A stretch of DNA of 64,000 nucleotides from an uncultured Pelagibacteraceae bacterium. Its GTDB lineage: Bacteria > Pseudomonadota > Alphaproteobacteria > Pelagibacterales > Pelagibacteraceae. This document shows, piece after piece, positions 33,883 to 42,805 of this stretch. Location: NCBI GenBank assembly GCA_902633185.1, contig CACPFN010000003.1, positions 50,385 through 114,384 on the forward strand. The letters run 5' to 3'. Within the stretch, counting starts at the first letter, position 1; each line of letters opens with the position of its first letter. Below the pieces are notes generated by a model. It ran no database searches, was not told the origin of the DNA, and saw only the letters and a list, made by a program, of their open reading frames with translations. A program made the translations under genes and the position numbers.

Positions 33883-34954
33883 TTTTTCTAAATTTTGATA
33901 ATAAAAAGGGCAAAAATAAAACTATTATGAAAATTCTTAAAAAATGATGGTAGCTCACAAATATTGGATCTATGTTATAAGCAACACTAATAACAACCAT
34001 TTCATGAATTCCTCCAGGTGCAAAACTTAAAAAAGTTGGTATAAATTCAAATCCTATATAAGTGAGCAAATAAGCAGTTATCATTGCAACAATTACCAAA
34101 ATTGAACTAACTATTATTCCATGAAATATAAAAAATAATAATTCTTTAATTTTTAATCCGTTTAATCTGGTACCTAAAGCGGTGCCTAGAAATATAAATG
34201 CAATATTTATAAATGCATCTGGAAATCTGGCATTAATTATTTCAAAAGTATAAAAAGCACCAGATAAAGCCATTGCACCAACTAAAGTAGGTGATGGAAT
34301 TTTATAATTTTTTAAGATGTTTGCAAAAATGAAACAAATTATTAACAGAAATAATATTTCTAAAAAATATCTTTCGTTATAGATATTTTCATAGTTATAA
34401 CCTGTCATTTCTGAGAAGCCTAAATTATTAATAAAAAAAATAGGCACAAAACTCACAATAAATATCACTCTTGTAGCCTGTGGGATCAAAACACCTTTAT
34501 CGTTTTTTGATTTACCAAATTCTAATAATGCTGCAGATATTGGAACAAATGCGCCCGGAAGAGCTGCTAAAACTGAAATGAATTTACTAAATTTACAAAC
34601 TTTAAAAAAATAATAACCAGCAAGAATAGTACTGACTATTGTGCAGATTAACATCGCTAATGACGAAAAAATCCATAGATGAATTTTATACAATAATGTT
34701 ACATTTAAAGTTCCACCAAGAATTATACCAACAATTAAAAATATAGGATTTAATAATTTAGTTGGAAAAACTATTTTAAAATTTGTAAATGCAAAACATA
34801 AATTTAAACCTAGAGATCCTAATAACCAGGGCAAAGGTAGATTAATTAAAGTACCTAAGTATCCACCAACAAGTCCTATAAATAGAGCTTTATAACTACC
34901 TACTAAAGCTAAAATATATTCCTTTATGTTTTTGGAAAAATTGTATTTGAGCAT
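33875..34954 (-). CDS. AbrB family membrane protein (PF05145-like)
   Basis: A 359-residue polytopic protein with about ten hydrophobic helices in two homologous halves. VGGYLGTLINLPLPWLLGSL near the N-terminus and FAPGGIHEMVVISVAYNIDP near the C-terminus are typical of the AbrB/ammonia-monooxygenase-named transporter family. A central LAALPGAFVPISAAL resembles the matching motif in the first half. Substrate unknown. Its start codon lies on the -35 element of the divergent TctC promoter, so expression of the two may interfere. Confidence 0.85.
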   Translation of the reverse strand: MLKYNFSKNIKEYILALVGSYKALFIGLVGGYLGTLINLPLPWLLGSLGLNLCFAFTNFKIVFPTKLLNPIFLIVGIILGGTLNVTLLYKIHLWIFSSLAMLICTIVSTILAGYYFFKVCKFSKFISVLAALPGAFVPISAALLEFGKSKNDKGVLIPQATRVIFIVSFVPIFFINNLGFSEMTGYNYENIYNERYFLEILFLLIICFIFANILKNYKIPSPTLVGAMALSGAFYTFEIINARFPDAFINIAFIFLGTALGTRLNGLKIKELLFFIFHGIIVSSILVIVAMITAYLLTYIGFEFIPTFLSFAPGGIHEMVVISVAYNIDPIFVSYHHFLRIFIIVLFLPFLLSKFRKTN

Positions 34955-34982
34955 TGACTAAAATTTATAACTTATGTTTAAT
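34954..34982 (+). promoter_or_regulatory. Candidate promoter of TctCBA system 1
   Basis: TTGACT (34954-34959), 17-bp spacer, TTTAAT (34977-34982). The same hexamers and spacing precede dctP at 46634-46662. The -35 overlaps the start codon of the divergent AbrB gene. Confidence 0.55.
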
Positions 34983-35015
34983 GATGGTTTCATAAATATA
35001 ATAAGAGAGGAAATA

Positions 35016-35990
35016 ATGAAACTAATTAAAACTTTTATTTCAGTTTTATTCTCTGCTTTCCTTCTATTTTCATCAACAAGTTCATTTGCAGTTGAAAAAT
35101 TACATTTTTTAATTGGTGGTGGTGCTGGTGGTGGTTGGGATGGAACTGCTAGAGGTACTGGAGAAGCATTAACAAAAGCTGGTTTTTTGAAAAGCGCATC
35201 ATTTGAAAACATGTCAGGTGGTGGAGGTGGTAAGGCTTTGGCTTACCTAATCAATAACGCTCCGAAAGATACAGTTTTAGTTCAGTCAACACCATTGGTG
35301 TTAAGATCTATTACAAGACACAAAGGTTATGTAAAAGGTACTGGCACTTTATCTTATAAAGATGTTAAACCAATTGCAGGTGTAATTGGAGATTATGGTG
35401 CAATAGTTGTTGCAAAAAATTCACCTATCAAAAATTTCAAAGATGCAGTTGATCAATATCAAAAAGATCCAAAGTCAATTAAAATGGCTGGAGGATCTGT
35501 AAGAGGAAGTATGGACCACTTAATTGGTGCGTTAGCTTTCCAAGCAGCTGGAGCAAATCCAAACGATGTGATCTATGTTCCGTATGATGCTGGTGGAAAA
35601 GCACTTGCTGGACTTTTGTCTGGAGAAACTCAAATACTTTCAACAGGCTTAGGTGAAGTAATGGGTGCTAGAGATCAAGTAAGAATAATTGGTATCACAG
35701 CTCCTGAAAGAGTAGGTGATGCACCAGAAGCTCCAACATTAAAAGAGCAAGGATATGATGTTCAGTTTGTTAACTGGAGAGGTTTCTTTGCACCAAAAAG
35801 CATGAGTATGAGTGACTATAACAAAATCTCTAAAATGCTTGGCGATGTTCAAAAGACACCAGAGTGGGAAGCTGTTAGAAAAAGAAATGCATGGGTAAAT
35901 ATTTATAACCCGGGTTCTAAATTTGATGCGTTCTTAGAAAAACAAACAGTTGAAATGACTGCTCTGATGAAAAAACTTGGAGTAATATAA
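35016..35990 (+). CDS. tctC: Tripartite tricarboxylate transporter, periplasmic binding protein (TctC family), system 1
   Basis: A 324-residue secreted binding protein. Signal peptide about 1-25 (ending SSFAVE); then FLIGGGAGGGWDGTARGTGEAL, here a typical BugT/TctC glycine-rich ligand loop, and NVYVPYDAGGKAL-like IYVPYDAGGKALAGLLSGE. ATG at 35016 has GAGAGG just upstream and opens the signal peptide; the in-frame ATG at 34974 overlaps the promoter. The family imports di- and tricarboxylates by sodium or proton symport. A 12-bp terminator-like stem follows its stop and covers the tctB start. Confidence 0.92.
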   Translation: MKLIKTFISVLFSAFLLFSSTSSFAVEKLHFLIGGGAGGGWDGTARGTGEALTKAGFLKSASFENMSGGGGGKALAYLINNAPKDTVLVQSTPLVLRSITRHKGYVKGTGTLSYKDVKPIAGVIGDYGAIVVAKNSPIKNFKDAVDQYQKDPKSIKMAGGSVRGSMDHLIGALAFQAAGANPNDVIYVPYDAGGKALAGLLSGETQILSTGLGEVMGARDQVRIIGITAPERVGDAPEAPTLKEQGYDVQFVNWRGFFAPKSMSMSDYNKISKMLGDVQKTPEWEAVRKRNAWVNIYNPGSKFDAFLEKQTVEMTALMKKLGVI

Positions 35991-36014
35991 TCTTTATAGA
36001 TTATTAAAGAATGT

Positions 36015-36061
36015 AAAGCAGTGAGAATAAGTCCTACAAAATTTATCTCACTGCTTTTTTT
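36015..36061 (+). terminator. Terminator-like stem-loop overlapping the tctB start codon
   Basis: AAAGCAGTGAGA (36015-36026) is the exact reverse complement of TCTCACTGCTTT (36046-36057), with a 19-nt loop and a T tract through 36061. The GTG start of tctB (36021) sits inside the left arm and the right arm and T tract encode its first membrane segment. Confidence 0.78.
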
Positions 36062-36491
36062 AGTTTTATCAGTATTTTATCTATACACTGCATACAACAT
36101 TCAAGTATTTGCATTTGATGAAAACGCACCATTCAATGCTAGGACTTTCCCAATATATTTAGGTTGGGCAGGAATAATTTTATCGAGTTTAAAAATAATT
36201 TTACCTGAAAAACTTACTACAGAGGTAAATCATAAACACTTAGATTACAAAAGTATAATTTATCTTATACTTATCTCACTAATATATGCTGCTGTAATAT
36301 TAAAAATTGGATATTTTATATCAACTTCTTTATTTCTTTTTGCATCTTACTATTTCTTAGGTGAAAGAAGATGGGGACTGATGTTTATTTTATCTTTCCC
36401 ATTTGTTGCTGCATTTATGTATTTGTTACACGGATTATTAAACATTTATCTTCGTGATCCGTTTTTAAAATACATTGGAGTTATGGGATGA
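36021..36491 (+). CDS. tctB: Tripartite tricarboxylate transporter small permease subunit (TctB), system 1
   Basis: A 156-residue membrane protein with four hydrophobic helices, normal for TctB. The first helix begins about residue 8 (FISLLFLVLSVFYLYTAY), which forces a start near the GTG at 36021; no ATG is available. That GTG lies within the arm of a strong terminator-like hairpin, so ribosome access and termination are linked. RTFPIYLGWAGIILS is the conserved family stretch. The stop overlaps the tctA start by 4 bp. Confidence 0.82.
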   Translation: MRISPTKFISLLFLVLSVFYLYTAYNIQVFAFDENAPFNARTFPIYLGWAGIILSSLKIILPEKLTTEVNHKHLDYKSIIYLILISLIYAAVILKIGYFISTSLFLFASYYFLGERRWGLMFILSFPFVAAFMYLLHGLLNIYLRDPFLKYIGVMG

Positions 36492-37987
36492 TCGAAGGAA
36501 TACTTATCGGATTATCAACTGCTTTATCTCTAACAAATATTTTAATGGTGATGGTTGGATGTTTTGCAGGAACAATAATTGGAATGTTGCCTGGACTTGG
36601 ACCAATGACTGCAATTGCATTAATGATCCCAATTACCTACGGCTTTGATCCATCAACAGGTTTAATTTTAATGGCAGGAGTTTACTATGGTGCAGTATTT
36701 GGAGGATCTACATCTTCAATTTTGTTAAATGCTCCTGGAATACCAGGAACTGTTGCTACTGCTTTTGATGGTTATCCAATGGCACAACAAGGTAAAGCTG
36801 GTAAAGCTTTAGCAATCGCCGCTTATAGTTCATTCGCAGGTGGAACAATTTCTGCAATATTTTTATTAGTTGCAGCCCCTAGTTTGTCAAAAGTAAGTTT
36901 AGCTTTTAGATCACCTGATTATTTTGCATTAATGATCTTAGGTTTAACCGCAATTTCTGCATTTTCGTCAAAAGGACAGTTTTTAAAGGCAATGATGATG
37001 GTTGTTTTAGGATTAATGCTAGCAACAGTTGGTCAAGACTCATTGTCAGATATCACAAGATTCACATTTAACAATATGAACTTAACTGATGGAATAAGCT
37101 TTGTATTAATTGTAATGGCAACATTTGCAATGAGTGAAGCTCTAACGATTATTTTTAGAGGAAAAGATCCAAACAGAGCTGCAAAACAAATTTCATTAAC
37201 AGAATTAGGCTCAATTAAAGTAAATAAAGAGGAAACAATTAAAATGGCTAAAACAATACCTAGGTCATCTATACTTGGTTTCTTAATTGGTGTTTTACCT
37301 GGCGCAGGAGCAACAATTGCATCTTTCTTAGCATATGGAATGGAGAGAAATTATGTAAACGAAGAAGAAAAACAAAAATTTGGAAAAGGTAGCGTTCATG
37401 GTTTATCAGCACCAGAAACTGCAAACAATGCAGCTTGCTCTGGTTCATTTGTTCCATTACTAACATTAGGAATTCCTGGAAGTGGTACAACTGCTGTAAT
37501 GCTTGGAGCTCTTTTAGGTTTTGGTATTCAGCCAGGACCAAGACTTTATCAAACTAACCCTGAAATTTTTTGGTCGGTTATTATGTCAATGTACATTGGT
37601 ATGGTAGTGCTTTTAATTTTAAATTTACCTTTAATTCCTTATATCGCTAGAATTTTAGCAGTACCGAGAAATTACTTAATTCCTTTAATTTTATTTTTTT
37701 CAGTAACAGGAATATATTTAATGTCATTTAACAATTTTGATATTTTTTTAATGATAGGTATTGCAGTGGTTGCAACTTTTTTAAGGCTCTATGATTTCCC
37801 CATGCCACCTTTAATATTGGCTTTTGTACTCGGGGGGCTAATGGAGGAAACATTGAGAAGATCACTATTAATAAGTGATGGATCACCTAATTTTTTATGG
37901 GATAGACCAATAACTCTAATAATATTATTGATCACAATAACAATTGTTGGTTGGCAAATTTTTTCAACTTTTAGAAAAAAAAATTAA
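36488..37987 (+). CDS. tctA: Tripartite tricarboxylate transporter large permease subunit (TctA), system 1
   Basis: A 499-residue membrane protein with about 11-12 helices. The family motifs GMLPGLGPMTAIALMIPITY near residues 34-53, GTVATAFDGYPMAQQGKAGKAL, and GVLPGAGATIASFLAYGMER with SAPETANNAACSGSFVPLL in the second half are intact. It overlaps tctB by 4 bp, and its end overlaps by 4 bp the convergent hypothetical gene. The transported acid is not readable from the sequence. Confidence 0.95.
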   Translation: MIEGILIGLSTALSLTNILMVMVGCFAGTIIGMLPGLGPMTAIALMIPITYGFDPSTGLILMAGVYYGAVFGGSTSSILLNAPGIPGTVATAFDGYPMAQQGKAGKALAIAAYSSFAGGTISAIFLLVAAPSLSKVSLAFRSPDYFALMILGLTAISAFSSKGQFLKAMMMVVLGLMLATVGQDSLSDITRFTFNNMNLTDGISFVLIVMATFAMSEALTIIFRGKDPNRAAKQISLTELGSIKVNKEETIKMAKTIPRSSILGFLIGVLPGAGATIASFLAYGMERNYVNEEEKQKFGKGSVHGLSAPETANNAACSGSFVPLLTLGIPGSGTTAVMLGALLGFGIQPGPRLYQTNPEIFWSVIMSMYIGMVVLLILNLPLIPYIARILAVPRNYLIPLILFFSVTGIYLMSFNNFDIFLMIGIAVVATFLRLYDFPMPPLILAFVLGGLMEETLRRSLLISDGSPNFLWDRPITLIILLITITIVGWQIFSTFRKKN

Positions 37988-38400
37988 ATATAAATTTTAT
38001 CAGCTAGACCGTAGCAAAGAATTCCACTTAGCACTGTTAAAATTCCCGATGCTATAACACCTTCACTATTTGTTTTTTCGTTATGTCCAAGCTTATTGAC
38101 ATAAATTGTATATATTCCAATAAGGAAATATATAACGTTTTGTGCAAAAATTAGTGTAAAGAAACCCCATGTTCCTGCTAAACCATCCGCTTTGATTAAC
38201 ATTATGTAAAGTGCTACTAAAATTGATGCAATAAACGGTGCCCCAAAAAATCTAACCATCACTGCTGCAGAATGATCTATATTGTATTGATCTAAAAATG
38301 ATTTTGTTGCTACCACTGTTCTAAAAGCATAAACGGCGTAAACGATAAAATGAAAAATAAAAATACTTAAATAAATTATTCCATTAAATTTATCTAGCAT
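37984..38400 (-). CDS. Hypothetical inner-membrane protein (four helices)
   Basis: A 138-residue protein with four predicted membrane helices at about 7-27, 47-67, 76-98 and 114-133. The loop RTVVATKSFLDQYNIDHSAA between the first two is charged. No family is recognised. It follows the GT4 gene on the same strand after 9 bp and could be expressed with it. Its 3' end overlaps tctA by 4 bp in convergent orientation. Confidence 0.68.
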   Translation of the reverse strand: MLDKFNGIIYLSIFIFHFIVYAVYAFRTVVATKSFLDQYNIDHSAAVMVRFFGAPFIASILVALYIMLIKADGLAGTWGFFTLIFAQNVIYFLIGIYTIYVNKLGHNEKTNSEGVIASGILTVLSGILCYGLADKIYI

Positions 38401-38409
38401 GCCTTAACT

Positions 38410-39492
38410 TTATAAGATTCTTTTGTAGTTTTCAATTATCTTATCCCAAAGAAAATTTTCGGAATGTGTTTTGCACTCTTTTCCAAATTCAATATATTTA
38501 TTTCCCTCAAATAAATTATCTATACTTGAATAAATTTCATCTAAACTGTTACCATCACAAATTAACCCTGTTTTATTATGGATAATTGCATCAGAAGCAC
38601 CACCATCTTTACCACCAATAGACGGTATCCCATATTGTGCAGCCTCAATGAAAGAAATTCCAAAGCCCTCAACTGAAGTTCTGTGAATTATTGATGGCAT
38701 TATAAAAATATTAGATTTTGCAATTAATGCATTTTTCAATTCATTAGAGATATCACTTAAAAAATTTACATATTTATCAAGATTTAATTCTATCACTAAT
38801 TTTTTTAAATTTTCTTCTTCATCTCCATATCCTATACAAGTGTAAGTAATATCAGGATATTTCTCTTTTAAATTTCGAATAGCCATTATAACTTTTTCAT
38901 GATTTTTTCTTTTATCAAATCTTGATACAGTAATTAGTCTTTGTTTTTTTCCTTTTAGCATTTCTTCTGCTTGTTTAAGGTCATCTTTTGGAATTTCTTC
39001 AACGGGATCTACACCTGGATTTATGACTATTAATCTTTTTTCTTCAACACCAAGACTAACAGCTAAATTTTTTGTAAAATTTGAGTTTGCCACCACATGG
39101 TCAACATTGTTTAAAACTTCTAGAACTTTTTTGTTCAGTCTAGATCCTTTAGGGTGATTAATTTCTTTGGAATGTATTAAACATATTTTCTTTTTTGGGG
39201 ATTTTATAAGTTCTAAGCTTTTCCAATGATCTGCAATGATACAATTTACGTTTTTATTTTCATTTAAGTATTCATTTATTAGTAGAGATTTTCTATATTT
39301 TCTTAATAATTTAACTCCGCTAACTCTTTCAATTGTAAATGAAACTTTATCATCAAAATTTTTATGATCTTCGTGATAATCGGCAAAAACTTTAACCATA
39401 TCAAGTTTTGATAAAGATCTCGCTAATCCCCACATCAAATTTTGCATACCACCAACTTCAGGAGGGAAAGTTCTGGTTATTATTAAATACAT
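38410..39492 (-). CDS. Glycosyltransferase family 4
   Basis: A 360-residue GT-B glycosyltransferase. The N-terminal TFPPEVGGMQNLMWGLARSL is the acceptor-domain mark, and the C-terminal domain has VSRFDKRKNHEKVI, followed by FIMPSIIHRTSVEGFGISFIEAAQYGIP split as MPSIIHR and EGFGISFIEAAQYG, the EX7E-type donor site. Probably acts in envelope glycan or glycolipid assembly; donor unknown. Start overlaps the stop of the redoxin gene by 1 bp. Confidence 0.92.
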   Translation of the reverse strand: MYLIITRTFPPEVGGMQNLMWGLARSLSKLDMVKVFADYHEDHKNFDDKVSFTIERVSGVKLLRKYRKSLLINEYLNENKNVNCIIADHWKSLELIKSPKKKICLIHSKEINHPKGSRLNKKVLEVLNNVDHVVANSNFTKNLAVSLGVEEKRLIVINPGVDPVEEIPKDDLKQAEEMLKGKKQRLITVSRFDKRKNHEKVIMAIRNLKEKYPDITYTCIGYGDEEENLKKLVIELNLDKYVNFLSDISNELKNALIAKSNIFIMPSIIHRTSVEGFGISFIEAAQYGIPSIGGKDGGASDAIIHNKTGLICDGNSLDEIYSSIDNLFEGNKYIEFGKECKTHSENFLWDKIIENYKRIL

Positions 39493-40046
39493 TAATTAGA
39501 TAACCACTTTATACCACAACCCATACTTGGGAATTGTTCTTCAGGACCTTTGCCTGTTTCTGAAACTTGTTTCATAGCAATAAATAAATCACTATCTCCA
39601 GATCTCACAGGCTTTAGTTCTCTTAATTCTCTTATTCTTCCTCTATATTGGAGACCAAAATCTTTATCATAACCGAAAAAATCAGGAGTACATACAGCAT
39701 CATATTTTCTTGCAATGTCTTGTGTTTCATCAATTAGGTAAGGAAAATTAAACTTATGTTTAGTTGCAAACTCTATCATTTTTTCAAAAGAGTCTTCTGG
39801 GTAATTAATTGGATCATTAGAGCATATTGCAACTGAATTTATTCCTAAATCACTAAGCTTAGTACAGTCCTCCACCACATCTTTTATAATTGCTTTTACA
39901 TATGGACAATGATTACAAATAAACATTACCAAAGTTCCATTTTCACCTTTGATATCATTTAAAGATATTAGTTTGTTTTCTGTAGATTTTAATTCAAAGT
40001 TTTCTGCTTTTTTTCCAAAATCACATACTGGTGTTTTAATAGGCAT
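39492..40046 (-). CDS. Thioredoxin-like/AhpC-TSA family protein
   Basis: A 184-residue thioredoxin-fold protein. The likely active site is CNHCPYVKAI in the position of the thioredoxin CxxC (here C-N-H-C), within TLVMFICNHCPY. It matches the widespread 'thioredoxin family protein' group close to peroxiredoxins, with later segments SNDPINYPEDSFE and CTPDFFGYDKDFGLQYRG (a cis-Pro TPDFF). No signal peptide, so cytosolic. Divergent from the gamma-carbonic-anhydrase-like gene with only 20 bp between starts. Confidence 0.88.
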   Translation of the reverse strand: MPIKTPVCDFGKKAENFELKSTENKLISLNDIKGENGTLVMFICNHCPYVKAIIKDVVEDCTKLSDLGINSVAICSNDPINYPEDSFEKMIEFATKHKFNFPYLIDETQDIARKYDAVCTPDFFGYDKDFGLQYRGRIRELRELKPVRSGDSDLFIAMKQVSETGKGPEEQFPSMGCGIKWLSN

Positions 40047-40066
40047 AATGTAATAATATATAAATT

Positions 40067-40579
40067 ATGTTTTACGATTTGGAAGATAAAAAACCAAAAA
40101 ACTCTGGCGAAAATTGGGTAGCGCCAAATGCAACTATTATAGGAGATGTCACATTAGAAAAAAACTCCAGTGTTTGGTTTAATGCTGTAATTAGAGGGGA
40201 TAATGAAAACATTCATGTTGGAGAAGGTTCAAATGTTCAAGACGGAAGTGTTTTACATACTGACCCAGGCTGCCCTTTAAGAATTGGTAAAGATGTAACT
40301 ATCGGTCATATCGTTATGCTTCATGGATGTACGATTGGAGATAACAGTTTAATTGGTATTGGAGCTGTCATTTTAAATAATGCAAAAATAGGTAAAAACT
40401 GCGTCATTGGTGCTAAAGCATTAATAACTGAAAACAAAGAAATTCCAGATAACTCATTAGTAGTTGGATCACCAGGAAGAGTAGTTAGAAAACTTACTGA
40501 TGATGAAATAGGCAAAATTACTGAGAACGCAAAACATTACCAAGATAATTGGAAAAGATACGTAAAAACAGTTTTTTAA
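40067..40579 (+). CDS. Gamma carbonic anhydrase family protein (YrdA-like)
   Basis: A 170-residue left-handed beta-helix protein built of hexapeptide repeats. Metal ligands correspond to the histidine in SVLHTDPG and the two in GHIVMLHG. RGDNENIHVGEGSNVQDGSV is the family core. Many YrdA/CaiE-type members lack tested anhydrase activity, so catalysis is uncertain. DUF1330 follows after 1 bp and then a peptidase-like gene overlapping by 4 bp, suggesting a small operon. Confidence 0.9.
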   Translation: MFYDLEDKKPKNSGENWVAPNATIIGDVTLEKNSSVWFNAVIRGDNENIHVGEGSNVQDGSVLHTDPGCPLRIGKDVTIGHIVMLHGCTIGDNSLIGIGAVILNNAKIGKNCVIGAKALITENKEIPDNSLVVGSPGRVVRKLTDDEIGKITENAKHYQDNWKRYVKTVF

Positions 40580-40580
40580 T

Positions 40581-40871
40581 ATGCCAGCAGGGTATGTAAT
40601 TGCACAATTAAGAGTAACTAATCCAGAAAATTATAAAGAGTACATTGAAAAAGTTAATCCAATTGTAAAAAAATTTGATGGAGAATTTTTAGTTAGAAAT
40701 GGTGAATATCAAATATTTGATGGTGAAACTAAATTTCCAAGAATAATAGTTTTAAAATTTCCAAGTTATGAGAGGGCGCTAGAGTGGTATAATTCAGAAG
40801 AATATAAACCAATAAAACAAATAAGATTGGATAATGCTGAGGGAACAAATATAATAATTAAAGGATTATGA
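40581..40871 (+). CDS. DUF1330 domain protein
   Basis: A 96-residue protein of the DUF1330 family (ferredoxin-like alpha/beta dimers). The N-terminal AGYVIAQLRVTNPENYKEYI and the segments FDGEFLVRNGEYQIFDGE and FPSYERALEWYNSEEYKPI are characteristic. Function unknown. Starts 1 bp after the stop of the gamma-CA-like gene, and its stop overlaps the following ATG. Confidence 0.88.
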   Translation: MPAGYVIAQLRVTNPENYKEYIEKVNPIVKKFDGEFLVRNGEYQIFDGETKFPRIIVLKFPSYERALEWYNSEEYKPIKQIRLDNAEGTNIIIKGL

Positions 40872-41797
40872 AAAAAATATTTATAATTTTTATCGTTTTA
40901 GTTTTTTATTCTACTTCAGTAGTTGCTGTAGAAAAATTTAAATTCAAATATAACCTGCATGAAAATTTACCAGAGAAATGGGTTACTGAATTCAAAAATA
41001 TAATGAATATTGTTCAAGAAGTTATGCCTATAAATGAGAATACTAACAATTGGGTAAAGAGTAATATGAAATTAACAAACATGAAACAGGGCTATAATAT
41101 GGATATCTTTGCATGGCAAAGCACAAAAAATCCTTTTCCAGAAAAGCGTGCTAATATGAAATACTCAGGTATTGAAGGATGCAATTCACCTGAACCATGG
41201 ATGCAACTAGATATATTTCCACAAGATTATACAAGTTCAATTAATAAAATTCGTACTTACACCGTTATTGTTCATGAGTATTTTCATGTTTATCAAATCG
41301 CACTTTCTCATAGAGATAGGTGTCTGTCTGAAAACAGTGCAAAATGGTTGGTCGAGGGAGGTGCTAAAGTTTTAGAAGAGATCTATTCAAGGCAATATTA
41401 TAAAAAAGATCTTTTAAAGAGCGACATTAAAGAGAGTAAAAGATGGAGCATTAAAAAGGTTAATAAAGAACCTCATTTATACGAAAAACATAAGACATCA
41501 CCACAAAAAAATGGATTTGATAGCAATTATGCTGGCTCTGCATTCATAGTACTGGCATTAGTTAACGAATTAAAAAAAAATAATATTTCTGAAGAAAAAG
41601 CATTTGAATTAGTTTTTAGAGAATTCTGGATACAAAGGGCTAAACAACCATCAGGCTGGAATTGGCAAACTACTTTTAAAAATACTTTTGGTATGACTTT
41701 GGATGAATTTTATAAAAGGTTAAGTAAATACAAAAGAAAAGATCTTAAAAAAATACTTCCAAGCAAGTCTTTGAAGATACAAGATATTTTTAGTTAA
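40868..41797 (+). CDS. Putative secreted zinc metallopeptidase-like protein (HExxH)
   Basis: A 309-residue exported protein with a signal peptide of about 20 residues (ending SVVAVE). HEYFHVYQ forms an HExxH zinc motif, and the downstream WLVEGGAKVLEE supplies the glutamate expected of gluzincin-type peptidases about 30 residues later. No named family is recognised. A periplasmic or surface protease is inferred. It overlaps the DUF1330 gene by 4 bp and ends 5 bp from a convergent gene. Confidence 0.65.
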   Translation: MKKIFIIFIVLVFYSTSVVAVEKFKFKYNLHENLPEKWVTEFKNIMNIVQEVMPINENTNNWVKSNMKLTNMKQGYNMDIFAWQSTKNPFPEKRANMKYSGIEGCNSPEPWMQLDIFPQDYTSSINKIRTYTVIVHEYFHVYQIALSHRDRCLSENSAKWLVEGGAKVLEEIYSRQYYKKDLLKSDIKESKRWSIKKVNKEPHLYEKHKTSPQKNGFDSNYAGSAFIVLALVNELKKNNISEEKAFELVFREFWIQRAKQPSGWNWQTTFKNTFGMTLDEFYKRLSKYKRKDLKKILPSKSLKIQDIFS

Positions 41798-41802
41798 AGA
41801 AT

Positions 41803-42198
41803 TTAATCTTTTAGTGACAATATCTTAAAAGATAATTTTAATTTAGGAAATCTTTTATTTAAAATTAGTTTAATTTTTTTAAATGAATCGTTATGTATTT
41901 TCTTTTCTATACCTGAATTAAATTTTTTCCCCCCATTTACTATTTTAGCTGCTCCACAATCTTCATGATTAATTACTATTAATTTACCTATATTATGTAA
42001 CTTTATTGAGGTTGATAAATTATCCAAAAAAGTAGATTGCCATTTTTTAAATTTTTTAGAAGTTACTCCGATGGCAGCTCCAGCAATAGTAAATGAGCTA
42101 TATTTTCCAGTTAATTTCTTTTTTTTTAAATAATTAAAAACTTTTGGCTGAAACCTTGGATCCATACATGACAAAACCATAGCTTCATATTTTTTCAT
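41803..42198 (-). CDS. Short beta-carbonic-anhydrase-like protein
   Basis: A 131-residue protein retaining the beta-carbonic anhydrase zinc site: the C-x-D-x-R motif CMDPR near residue 12 and HEDCG with the histidine and second cysteine near 80. It is shorter than typical beta-CAs (about 200 residues) and lacks the C-terminal helices. The ATG at 42198 overlaps the previous stop by 1 bp (TAATG); the earlier in-frame GTG-type start at 42213 is not needed. Catalysis is not assured given the truncation. Confidence 0.75.
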   Translation of the reverse strand: MKKYEAMVLSCMDPRFQPKVFNYLKKKKLTGKYSSFTIAGAAIGVTSKKFKKWQSTFLDNLSTSIKLHNIGKLIVINHEDCGAAKIVNGGKKFNSGIEKKIHNDSFKKIKLILNKRFPKLKLSFKILSLKD

Positions 42199-42803
42199 TA
42201 CGGTACCAACCAAGTATCTTTATTACTATCAATCTCAAATCTAGCTCTTCGATGACCTTTTGCAGCTAAATACAACCATTCTATAGATTTAATTTTACAC
42301 TGTATAACAGTAAAGTTTTTGTATCCTTCTTCGCTTTGTTCTTTTGTGTAATCAAAATTATCTAATTCAGGTTTTAAACCAGATGTTGGAATATCAGACT
42401 CTGTACCTGGTCCATTATCTACTAAGTAACATTTACGACTTATATGTTGAGTTTTTTCCCAAGATTGTTTTGTTATATCATTATTGTGATTGATAATTGC
42501 TTCAACTTTTAATCTAACCTGTATTTTTTCATCTTTATCATAAAATAACATCGATGAATTTGGGTTTTTTTCCAATATTTTAATTTTATCAGATCTAATG
42601 TCACTGTGAAATTGAACTAAATTATTTTGTTCATCTGATTTTCTAAGAACAACAATTCTACTTTCAATATTATCTTCACTTCCACACGAAAAAACAGGTA
42701 TTCTAAATGGTGAAGATCTATTAGTAACTGCATCAGTTAGCATTAACCAAATTTTCTTTTTAATTTCGGAAAAATCCTCGTAGTAGGGAACAGTGGTAGA
42801 CAC
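42198..42803 (-). CDS. Pyridoxamine 5'-phosphate oxidase-like FMN-binding protein
   Basis: A 201-residue split-barrel flavoprotein of the Alr4036/Pyridox_oxase_2 type. Visible are SRIVVLRKSDEQNNLVQFHSDIRSDKI (shown by RIVVLRK and FHSDIRSDKI), the FMN-phosphate region, NPNSSMLFYD, and the C-terminal WLYLAAKGHRRARF, which ends such proteins. True PdxH cofactor-oxidase activity is not certain. Starts 2 bp after the upstream dehydrogenase stop and overlaps the beta-CA-like gene by 1 bp. Confidence 0.8.
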   Translation of the reverse strand: MSTTVPYYEDFSEIKKKIWLMLTDAVTNRSSPFRIPVFSCGSEDNIESRIVVLRKSDEQNNLVQFHSDIRSDKIKILEKNPNSSMLFYDKDEKIQVRLKVEAIINHNNDITKQSWEKTQHISRKCYLVDNGPGTESDIPTSGLKPELDNFDYTKEQSEEGYKNFTVIQCKIKSIEWLYLAAKGHRRARFEIDSNKDTWLVP

Positions 42804-42805
42804 AA

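Noticed and set aside
34974..35015. Earlier ATG for TctC system 1
   Set aside because: It would place 14 residues before a clear signal peptide and overlaps the predicted -10; ATG 35016 has GAGAGG upstream.
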